A stretch of 64,000 nt of DNA, from assembly GCA_900312665.1 (NCBI GenBank), contig ONZQ02000012.1:1041957-1105956 (forward strand), given 5' to 3'. Origin of the DNA: Cephalotrichum gorgonifer (Eukaryota; Ascomycota; Sordariomycetes; Microascales; Microascaceae). Position numbers and translations under genes: made by a program. The notes under the pieces are model-generated. The model was not told the origin of the DNA. It was given only the letters and a program-made list of their open reading frames with translations, and did not search any database. The stretch's first letter is position 1. Every line of letters begins with the position of its first letter. Positions 43,861 through 53,800 of the stretch are shown piece after piece.

Positions 43861-46800
43861 ATGGACCCCGGAACCGCTTTGGCGATCACTTCCCTCGGTA
43901 TTACCGTTTGCGATGGCGTCGTCAATTATTGCGAAAATTTCAGGGGCCGAAAAGAAGAGGTCCGCTCCCTTATATCGGTAACGACTGACCTCCGGAATAT
44001 TCTACAGGAAGTGCAGACATGGCTGAAAAGCAAACCCACCGTGCAACCCTCCGTGGTTACCAGAGTCGAATATTCTGTGCAAACCTGTCTCTCTCATATA
44101 GATAAAGTTCTTGGGATGTGTACAGACTATTCTTCACCAGAAATGAGAGATCCCAAGACTCCACCAGCAACGAAGGATCCCAAGGCTCCACTATCGATAA
44201 AGCATCTCAAGGCTCGCCTTGTTTACGCCAAGAGGGGGCTCCAGTTTCCTTTCAAGAAAGAAGCCCTGCAAAGCTTGAAATCTCGGATGGAATCGCTGCG
44301 GACAAACGTCATGCTTGCACTTACCCTTCTCAATGCGTAGGTTGCAACCTACCTACACCGTCAAAGCGCGTCGCTAAAGTTAATGACTTCTAGCGACCTT
44401 TCGTTTCATGGCCACGAGACACTGAAGGGGATCATTCAACAGTCCGGACAGAGCACGACTCGGTCCATCGAAAGCCATATCGACCGAGCCGAGAGAACCA
44501 TCAGCAGGCAGATACAAGTATCCGAGAATCGAGTCACATCCAACATCCAGCTAATTTCAGCTCAAATACAACACGACACCTGCGCCGCCGCCAACTCTTC
44601 AGTTGAACATTTAAGTCGAATAGAAAAGATGTTGGATGAAACGAAGGTAATGACGCAAATGCAAGTTCAACTCATGCTCATGGGGAGCAATTCGCACCCA
44701 TCGCAACGCTCAACCGGCCCGGTCCCACGCTCTAAACTCGTCTATCCGAAACCTCGACGCCAAACAAAGGGGTTATCACTGGCTAGCAAGGTTTTCGAAA
44801 TGTGCACCTGTAATGCAGAGACCTGGAGCAAATCCTTCCCACTGAACCCGTGGAAGTGGATACAGGTGACGAGCGATACGTGCCTGGTCCACGACAGGGA
44901 CTGTCCGGTCTGGTACATGAGCCAAAGAAAGATCACAACTCGGGTCCGGTTCCGCTTCTTTCGCTTCCTGGTCTCTGGCCCTCTTGAATTCAGCGGCGAA
45001 TACTACAGCTGTAGTGGCTGGAGCGTTTCTCCTTCTTCGGGCTTGCGATGTCGTACGGTTGTGAGGTCTGATTCGGGTGCTTTTGCGATAGTGAAGGCAT
45101 TGGAAGACAATTTGGAGGTATCTTCCCACACGCGAGATCGCGAGTCAAGGCGAGCGATTATCTTGGAAGAATGCCTTACAGAATTGCACGGCCTTTTCTC
45201 CAGCGGGAAAGCGTCACCGCATGATGTTGATGAGGACGGTCAGAACATTATACATGTAAGTGCTCTGAACGATGCTGCGAAGCAGGTGTTGTCTCTCCCA
45301 GGAATATATCACGGGGAGTTGAGCATGACCACCCTCTCCAAATCGAATTACATCAACCCAGTATCAAACCATCAGGGTCATAAATACACATTACTCCACA
45401 CACTGAAAGTAAACGCACTGATTGATTTCAGTACTTAGCAGCCATGGCAGCTTACGAACTTCCCCTAGAGGGAGCCATACGCTTCATTCAAACCGTCCAC
45501 TCACTTTGGAGTATTGACTTGTACGCACTTGGTACCAGCTGTATGTACCAAAGCGAACCAAAAACGCCCGTCGGTTTGCTGCTTCAGAAGTGTGTGAATG
45601 ATGGCTTTGCCAGGGGTGAGAGAGGGAGCGCATTCCATACCGTCCTCGATTGGGTAACCAATTGTGGCTTTGATATTAGCCTTTCCCTTCGTCAGGGAGG
45701 AAGGGATATTGCATATCGTTGGGAAGACACTACCACAACCGACTTTGGACGTTATCCTTCTGTTCGTTTTCCCCTGAGCAGCTTGGAGTTTGCCGAGGGT
45801 AAGACAGACACCTATAGAAGACTGCCTGTAGTCCCTGCAATATGATTTCCCTAACCTCCAGATACAGCTGCTAGATGCAACGATTTATCAATCGCCCTGC
45901 TGAGGAAAGACAAGCCTGGCCTGCTCTCGGTGTTGAGGTCGCATCCTGCGCTGCTCACCGAGGTCAACTTTTTGGTCAGACCGCTACTCACTTGGCCACC
46001 GAGTGGACTGATGGCCTAAAATATCTCCTCGGGACAGGATCTGTCAGCCCTGCGCTCCTGGACCAACCGGATGGCTGCGGCGAGTCTCCCCTAACCTATG
46101 CTAGTATGCAAGGAATCCACGAGTCCGTTGAAATTTTATTGGAGGCGGGTGCTTCATTTCCGTCGCTATGGAATCACCATATTGCCCTAAGCTGCCGCAG
46201 GCCGTTGATATCCGCACTTTATAGACGACGCCGACAGCTGATGGACCTTGCAATGCTGCAGATAGGACCCGAGAAGATGGAATCTGCCCCGCCATTTCCC
46301 TCAGACTCGGCTGCAAGATTTCATCTCCAGTCCCTTGAGGAATGCGGTGTTGAGATTCCACACTCACTTCGTTCTTCAGTCCTTTCTGAGGGTACTCTAT
46401 ACCATTCGGGCTCTCTCGACTACAATGGACGGAATGTTTTCTGGAGCCGTGACAAATACTTTGTCCAAGATCAGTTGGCTGCTGGCTTTGTACATGTCGA
46501 TGAAGCTTTTGATGGAGTGACTCCGTTGATGATGCTGAATCGAGAGGACATTACTGAGGTTGCCGAGATGCTCCTAGAGCATGGCGCTGATCCTGGGAAG
46601 GAAATTAGCGTGGGAAATATCCAAAACCTCCAAAACTATCACGACGATAGAAGGTACCAGGCTGTCCATAAATTAGCCTTCGATGCCGGGTCCGGGAAAT
46701 GGATGCACCTTATTCCCTATAGAATGTCTAAAGTTGGGGAATCTCATCATCTCCCCAGAGCTATCTTTCAAACCGCTGTCCGAGACCCGTGCTCCTGCCA

Positions 46801-47416
46801 CTGTTCACCTGGCGGCTGCACGGCGTTCAGGTGTTTTGTCAAGGGAGTGAGGAGAGTGTCCCACGGCTACCACACTGGCTACCCCCCGGACATGGTATCC
46901 GTGTTTCGAATGCTAGCTCAACTCAGTATCGACGGTCAGAATCGACTAAACCTTGCGATGGAATACATTCGAATAATGACCTTCGACTCCCTTGAACTCA
47001 CCCACACGTGCTGTACATTTCCCTACCCTGGCACGTATTTGCGACCCAAGTCACTGATAAAAGTGAAAGATCACGCAGAGATCAACCGCATCCAAGAAGA
47101 GGAAAGAGCAGACCTCCAGCGACTTGAAGAGTTGATGGAAGATTTCGCCGCCAAGTATACCGAACTCGGGATTCCTCTCGAATATTTCATCCGCGGTTAC
47201 TGGAGAGACCGGATGGAAGAAGAGTTGAACAGGCATGATCCGATCCCAGCGGACGAGCTTGAGAGGCAAAGGGATCTCGGGGTTTGGCTGAGTACGGGAA
47301 AGGGAGTGGAGACTGGCTTTTTTGCGCAGCTCTGGGATTCTCCCGTCTCTACTGAAGATGAATCTGAAGATGGAGATTCCGAAGAGGAGAACTCGGACGG
47401 AGAGTTTCGAGAGTAG
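43861..47416 (+). CDS. Ankyrin protein with fungal STAND-type N-terminus, one-base frameshift
   Basis: Exons 43861-44336, 44394-45255, 45432-45798 and 45862-47416; all GT-AG. Corrected for one missing base they give 1086 residues. The N-terminus MDPGTALAITSLGITVCDGVVNYC resembles the helical N-terminal domain of fungal NLR/STAND and ankyrin proteins. A coiled-coil-like segment follows (IDRAERTISRQIQVSENRVTSNIQ), then ankyrin-type repeats: DEDGQNIIHYLAAMA, DGCGESPLTYASMQGIHESVEILLEAGA, DGVTPLMMLNREDITEVAEMLLEHGADPG. The C-terminus is acidic. At the T5 run 45969-45973 the frame EVN|FL breaks; adding one T restores EVNLFGQTATHLATEWTDGLKYLL, a clear ankyrin repeat. Such proteins often act in non-self recognition, but no NB-ARC or NACHT motor is visible here. 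The 176-base second intron is the least certain part. Confidence 0.65.
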
Positions 47417-47837
47417 CGTCCTTGAGCTCCTGAACGAGAGTATTCCGACAGAGATCCTGAAGAAGCAGCCGGATCAGGACATCGACGGTAGCCCCAGAGG
47501 GAGTGCACCAAGGCCAGTCAGTAGCTACTAGTTTTATAAAGCCTACAAGCATGTCTTTCTTCCGTTAATTCAGAATATGTGGTACCAGTTGGAACTCCGT
47601 ATGCGACGTTCTTGCGACCTGCATGATCTGCCGGGCCACGAAGACGAACCGCACCACCAGCATTTCCTGGGGTCGCCAAGCGCACATAGGTACCTAGGGA
47701 CCTAAGTCTACCAACATGCGCCTCGAGATAGTCAAAAAATGGACAACTTGGTATTCAACTCCGCCACCACGAAGGACAAACTTGTCCCGGAACTACAGCC
47801 AACCTCACCCAACACCCCATGCCCCAGCCGACTCTGC
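47417..47837. other. Convergent spacer
   Basis: 3' flanks of the ankyrin gene and the TFIP11-like gene, which converge. No supported gene. Confidence 0.6.
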
Positions 47838-50264
47838 CTATGCCACCCGATCCAACGACCTCTCAATAGCCAACAACCCTCTCTCAAACTCCCCCCTAAC
47901 CAACGCCCCAATCCTACCCGGGAAGTACCCATCCCACCACTCGAACCACCCTGCGATCTCCCCCAAGTCCGCATCGGCCCCGAGCGCGAACCACTCCTCC
48001 AGCTTCGCGTGCCACATGGGGAACACCTTGCCCCTCACCACCTCGGCGACGTACTTCTCCCCCAGCACCTCCCTCCAGCTCAGCACCCCCTCCAGCGCAG
48101 CCAGGTACGGCTCCTGGTCTGCGGGGTCGACGCGGAAGTGGAGGCCTAGGTACCGGCCCATGGACGGGAGCACGCTCGCGAGCATGAGGCCCCTCCACTC
48201 CCTCCCTAGCACGTCCTTCCACTTCGCGAGGCCGGGCACGAGGCCCCGCGAGAAGTCCCACGCCTCGATCAGCTGCCTGAACTTGCGGCGCACATCCGCC
48301 ACGAGGCCAGAGCCCTTGGGGTCGAGGTGGTGAGGGGGGAGGTAGGGGAGCCAGGGGAAGAGCCAGATGTGGGGGAGGACCTCCCTCTCCTTCCGACGCC
48401 GCTTCGGGTTCCACTCTACGAGGGTGTTGTGCAGCCTGCGGACGATGTTGTCTAGGAGCTCGACGCGGATGAAGGGGGGGAGGAGGGGGTCCCAGGCCTC
48501 GAGTATGGACATTAGCTGCGTGGGGTCGTAGACGTCGCAGTCGCGCGTGGCGCGGAGGGCGCGCGGGAGCCAGAGGCGGTACATGAGGGACTCGTAGGGG
48601 GTCGTGGAGCGGTGGTGGTGGCGGTAGATGCCGTCGCCGTTGAACATGGACGAGTCGAACTTCTCGACCGAGTGCGCGGCCTCGGCGTCCGGCATCAGCA
48701 GGCCCTCGAGGCCCTTCATGTCCGCCGCGTACCGGGTGGGTTCCTTCAGCGGGTCCCACTCCGGGTCCTTGAAGAACGGCTCCAGGGCGGCGACGATGAG
48801 CGCCGCCGTCTCGGGCGTCTGCGGGCCCAGGGTGGCGGCCTTGTGTAGGCAGGTAATCACGCTCTGCCAGTCCGTGCCCGCGGCGGGGAGCTCGTTCGTC
48901 ACGACGTCCGAGAAGTCCATGAGGCGCTGGTAGTCGAGCGTCAGGTTCTCCATCTCCTGCTCGAACTCGGAGAGCTGCGTGTCCACCCAGGCGCCGCGCT
49001 CCGTCAGGTTCTTCCACTCCTCGGAGAAGGCGGAGAGGTCGCGGTGCGCGTGACATAGGATCTTCCTCGTGGCAACCGTCTCGGCGGACTCGGGCGCGGA
49101 CGACGGCGTGCCGAGACCGGACGCCGCGACCATTTTGCTGTCAGGACCTGTCATGTCGAGGATCGGCATGAAGGCGTCGGGGATGTGCAGGCCCGGCGCG
49201 GTCTTCTTGATCTCCTCCGCCGTCATGTACCTCTGCTTCTGCCGCTTCGGCGTGCTGGCCGGGCTGGCGCTGTCGAGGCCGGAGCCGACCTTGCCCTTCA
49301 ATTTATTCTTCAGCTTCTTCTTCCGCGCCTCCTCCTCGGAGTCGGACACGACCTCGCCCCGGAGCTTCGCCTGCCTCTTCTCCTCCTTCCTCTCCTGCTC
49401 CGACTTCTCCCTCACGGCGCCCAGACCCGCGCCCTGGGGCCGCAGATTCGCCTCGATGACGATGTTCCGGCCCTGGCCTTCCTTTCCGAGACCCTTGCCC
49501 TCCTGGTATCCCATCTTCGCCATCATCTTCGCGCCAAAGGACATCGGGTTCTTCTTCCCGTTGGTGTTGAAGGCACTGGGCATGGCCTTCCGGGGGGGAG
49601 GCGTGTCTTCGAGGTCGCTGCGCAGGACGGGCTCGTTGGCGGATGCGGAGACGAAGCCGCGGCCGAAGGGCAGGCTACTGTCGAATCGGGGCTTCGAAGA
49701 GGGTTTTCGAGTCGGTGTTTGCTCCTCCGATTGTTGGTTCAGGCTGGGCCCCTTGTGGAATGCGGGCGCGGCGAAGGATGGTCGGAATGTAGGCGCCTCC
49801 TCCTCCTCGTCCTCCTCCTCCTCCTTTTCTGCTGAGCTGGGGCTTCTGTGAAATGCAGGCGCGGCAAACGACGGTCGGAACACATCCTCCTCCTCATCGT
49901 CGTCGTCCTCGCTAGCGTCCTTCTCATCCACATCCATGCCCCCCCCCTTCCCCTCCTCCTCGTCGGAGTCCGAATACTCGTCGGCGACCTTCGCTGTATC
50001 TGCCGCCCCAACAAAGCTCATCCTCTTCCCCCGCAGCGTCTTCGCTTTCCACCTCTTCCCGGGCCCGTCGTCCTCGCTCTCGGAGCCGAACACGCCCAGC
50101 GCCGCGCTCTCCTTCGGGTCGCGACCTGTCCGCCTCCGCTTCCGCGGCCGGTACTCGTCGCGTTCTTCGTTCGGGAGGACGTATTCGTCGGCGGATGACT
50201 CGTCCGAAGAGGAGTACGCGGCCGCGTTGGCCTGCTTGAAGGTGATGTGCGGCGCGCCGTCCAT
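47838..50264 (-). CDS. TFIP11/Ntr1-like G-patch splicing factor
   Basis: Nuclear spliceosome-disassembly factor; in the known complex the G-patch protein recruits and activates the Prp43 helicase to release the lariat intron. Single exon, 808 residues. N-terminal acidic region with short basic motifs (YRPRKRRRTGR) and a repeated FRPSFAAPAFH motif (two copies), as in the TIP_N region. G-patch at about residues 238-285: NPMSFGAKMMAKMGYQEGKGLGKEGQGRNIVIEANLRPQGAGLGAV. A highly charged linker (KKLKNKLKGK) and the GCFC-type C-terminal half follow, including the segment WDPLLPPFIRVELLDNIV, HIWLFPWLPYL and FEWWDGYFPGRIGALV. Length fits the family. A conserved housekeeping gene, it anchors this part of the window as core chromosome. 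Confidence 0.93.
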   Translation of the reverse strand: MDGAPHITFKQANAAAYSSSDESSADEYVLPNEERDEYRPRKRRRTGRDPKESAALGVFGSESEDDGPGKRWKAKTLRGKRMSFVGAADTAKVADEYSDSDEEEGKGGGMDVDEKDASEDDDDEEEDVFRPSFAAPAFHRSPSSAEKEEEEDEEEEAPTFRPSFAAPAFHKGPSLNQQSEEQTPTRKPSSKPRFDSSLPFGRGFVSASANEPVLRSDLEDTPPPRKAMPSAFNTNGKKNPMSFGAKMMAKMGYQEGKGLGKEGQGRNIVIEANLRPQGAGLGAVREKSEQERKEEKRQAKLRGEVVSDSEEEARKKKLKNKLKGKVGSGLDSASPASTPKRQKQRYMTAEEIKKTAPGLHIPDAFMPILDMTGPDSKMVAASGLGTPSSAPESAETVATRKILCHAHRDLSAFSEEWKNLTERGAWVDTQLSEFEQEMENLTLDYQRLMDFSDVVTNELPAAGTDWQSVITCLHKAATLGPQTPETAALIVAALEPFFKDPEWDPLKEPTRYAADMKGLEGLLMPDAEAAHSVEKFDSSMFNGDGIYRHHHRSTTPYESLMYRLWLPRALRATRDCDVYDPTQLMSILEAWDPLLPPFIRVELLDNIVRRLHNTLVEWNPKRRRKEREVLPHIWLFPWLPYLPPHHLDPKGSGLVADVRRKFRQLIEAWDFSRGLVPGLAKWKDVLGREWRGLMLASVLPSMGRYLGLHFRVDPADQEPYLAALEGVLSWREVLGEKYVAEVVRGKVFPMWHAKLEEWFALGADADLGEIAGWFEWWDGYFPGRIGALVRGEFERGLLAIERSLDRVA

Positions 50265-50826
50265 CGTGGCGTCCGGGCGGGGGTGGGGGCGGAGGGTTAT
50301 GTCGAGGAAGGTTGGTGAGGTAGTTGGGTTTTGTTGATCGAGGCAAGAAACCTTGCGCAGGCCCCGAGCTGCGGGTGCGGGATGAGATATTGGTGAAATG
50401 TTGTTTTCTTACCTAGAAGTCGAAAATGGAGCTTCGAGTGTTGCTGACTGACGCATTGATTTCTAGAATCCAAAATGGCTTCCATAGAGCATTATCTTAT
50501 CTGCACGTGACCAAACACAGTGCACATGTGAATTTCCAAACAGTACGACGATCCTCAAACCTCAGTCGAAACCTGCTTCATTTAACCGTGGGAATGCACG
50601 AATCCATCGATCCATACCTTTTTATTTCATAGGAGGGCGATATTTCGGAAGTAGGTATCTCCTTTTATTTTAGGATTTTTGTTGGATATATATAGGTACA
50701 TAGAAACGTTAAACACTCTGGAGCCATTCGAGACTCATTTTCAACTCGCACCTTACCATCACACCAACACTCAAGTCACGGAGAGAAGCATTCCTCCATC
50801 GCATCATAAGTTCACAATCCAGGAGC
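50265..50826. other. TFIP11-like promoter and fusion-gene 3' flank
   Basis: About 560 bases between two minus-strand genes. TA-rich sequence near 50686-50700; no gene. Confidence 0.6.
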
Positions 50827-53800
50827 TCAGAACGTAGGTGGAACCTGGCCCTGAACCACCGACCCCAACTTAAACGCCCTCAGCGAGCCCACCGACGACC
50901 CAGCCCGGCTCCTCCCACTCACGCTGTGATACTGATACGCTACGCTCCCGGTCCTACTCCTCGCATCGTCGTTCGCCCGCGGCGTCGAGACGGGGCTCGG
51001 GCCCCTCGACCGCAGGTTCAGGTTATTCACCATCGACTGTATCGCCATCGCAGAGTCAAGCGGCGGCGTGGTGGCAGGCGAAGGCGGCACTCTTGAGAGC
51101 GCGTAGTTGGCCCCCGCCCCCGTCACCGAACCCTCAGAGCTCCCCGTGTTTCTCCTCCTCAGCGTCCTCACACCGGCCAGCTCCTCCAGGACAGATGGCG
51201 CTCGCACGTGGTTCACGCGCGTCGGGCTCCGGCTCGAGCCCCGACTTGCCGGCGGCGTGGGGATGGCCGCCGGCACGGGTACGGGCACGGGCACGGGCAC
51301 TGGGGCCTCCTCCAGCTGCGCCGCGAGCTGGTTGAGGCTCAACACGGGGGGAAGTTTACTGAGGCGGTTAATGGCCTTCCTGTTCCTGTCGATGAAGGTG
51401 CTCATGCGGTTCAGCGCGCCGGAGTTCTCGTGCGACTCCATCGCCGAGGACCCGTGCGCGGGCTTCTGCGTGCGGACGATGTGCCGCTCGTTCAGCGGCA
51501 GCGTAGTGGCCCCCGGCGCCCTGGGCGGCGCCTCGCGGATCGTCTGCTGGATCTGGAAGAGGACGTTGTCGAACTCCACCGTGTTCTCCGGCGGCTTGTG
51601 ATTCCCCTTCTCCTGCTGGCTCGTGATGGTTGTCGGCGCGTCCGTCAGGAAGAAGAAGGACCCGTCCCTGATGCGCCGGCGCACGAGGTTCCAGCGCGTG
51701 CGGGCGGGGTTCGTCTCCAGGTCGGGTTTGTAGATGGAGTGCTGCGCGAGGTCGGAGTAGAAGACCTCCAGGAGCTTCGCCATCCGCTCGAGGATCTGCA
51801 TGAGGAAGGTGCAGACGGCCTCGAGGCGCTGCTGGTCGGACGACACCTCGAGGTTGGCGACGCTGTCGAAGGCGTCCATCCCGCGGCAGGCCTCCTCGCG
51901 GATGTCCTCCAGGAGCGCCATGTCGAGCCGCACGGACTTGTCGGCGTAGTCCATGATGCCGCGCTCTTGGAAGCGCGCGGACTCGCCGTCGCAGATGAGC
52001 TGGCCCACGAGGGCCACTTCCTTCGAGGTCGCCACGGCGCTGGCGGATGTCTTGGCGCGGTTCACGGTGCCGAGGATGTCGGGGAGCTTGACGTCGGCGC
52101 CGCCAGAGGAGCTGCTGCTGGCGAGCGCGAAGGATAGTCTGAGGACCAGCTCCTGGAATTTGGGCCCGAAGAGGGCCGAGAAGCCGCCCTGCAGGAGGCG
52201 GGACTGGTACTGGTAGAAGATGCGCACGCCGAGCATGTTGACCAGCCCGCCCTGGAACCAGAGCTTGTTGTTGTTGCCTTCGGAGGAGCCCATGAGGTCG
52301 TCCATCTCGAACTGCTGCGCCACGAGGGTCTCAACGCTCGTGCGGAGGTAGTCGGACCACATGTCGTAGAGGCCCGAGAGGTCGGCGCACCCGTAGTCTG
52401 GCTTGGGCGTGAGGTGACCGACGAAGTACTTGGTCAGGAGGCTGGACACCTCGGGGTTGTTTGTGTGGGCGAGCTTGTCGAAGGAGGTGGAGCAGTCGAC
52501 GCCGGCGTTGGACTTGATGATGAGCGTGCCGCCCGGGTGCATGGGCAGGAAGTCGGTTACGTCGTAGACGCTCCCGTGCACGCCGAGCCAGATGCGGCTG
52601 CCCGGGCGGTGGCCGGTGTGCAGGGCCAGCTGGGAGAGCGGGATGGTGGGGAGGTTGCAAGGGAGGGGCTTGGGCGTCATGAAGACGTCCAGCATGATCC
52701 TTCGCTCGGCGAAGGCGGTGTCGATGAGGAGGTCCGTAGAGTCCATGGTCGCCGTGCGGTGGTTGTAGATGGCCTTTCGGATGCCCGACATGACGGAGTC
52801 GAAGACGGCCACGGAGCCGCAGATGTAGAGATAGCCCCCGAGGCCGCCCTGCTTCTTCGACATGACGAGGTCGCACACCGTCGCACCCTGCTCGGCGATG
52901 AGCGCGTCGATGTACCGCGGCTCCATCTTCTTCTCCACGAGATCCCGCCTCTGGGCATCGTAGGCCAGCCCCCGGCTGTCCCGCGAGAAGGCGAGATGAG
53001 CCTCCATCTGCCCGGCGTTGACGTGATGCCGGATCTCGTCCTCGTAGCAGAACTTCTCTCGGCTCTGGACGCCGAGATAGAGGATGTTGCGCCCGACCGT
53101 ACGCCCGACGCGGGCCTGCCAGAAGGACCGGAACGGTGCTATACCGCTCCCGCCGGCGAAGTAGGCGCAGGGCGCGGCGCCGTCGAGCGGCAGCTGGAAC
53201 GAGGCGGGGCGCGAGACGCCGACGAGGACGTCCTCGTCCCCGCTGAGCGCGTTCTCGGGGGACGCCACGCACGGGTTGAGGAAGCCGCTGCTCACTCCGG
53301 AGCGAGTGATTTCCGTGCTACCGGCGAAGGTTGAGCATAACTTGTATTCCGACCGTGACACGGTGAGGTCGACGCTAGAAGGGAGGAGTTCCTCGGGGTA
53401 GTTGGAGATGGAGTAGGTGCGGGGAACTTCGACGGGGATGAGGTCGCTGAGCCAGGAGAGGTCGTTGGAGAGGTCGAAGGCGCGGTCCCAGATCCTGGGA
53501 GGGGTGTCCTGGATCGCGGCTTGGAGGAGGTCGCCGAGGGACCCGCGAACGGGCCACTCTGTGGTCGCGAGGACCTGGAGGACGACGTTTGACGAAGCTC
53601 GGAGCATGGCGTGGATCTTGAGCACGAGCTCCTTTGTTAGAGGCGCGAGGTGGCCCCGGCGAAGGATGTCCTTGACCGTCAGCTGCCTGGCACCGGAAGA
53701 CTTGGCCCCGGGACCGTTGTCAATCGCTTCCAGGTGCTCTGCGAAGCGTCCCCATTTCCTGTCCAGACCAATGCGGGAGTCGAGCATGCTCTCGAGCCCC

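Noticed and set aside
47914..49056. Long minus-strand frame rich in Arg, Pro and Gly inside the TFIP11-like gene
   Set aside because: A shadow frame of a GC-rich coding exon; composition is low complexity and the G-patch frame covers the same bases.
51208..52137. 309-codon plus-strand frame opposite the redox fusion gene
   Set aside because: Antisense shadow created by strong third-position GC in the real gene; no recognisable domain.
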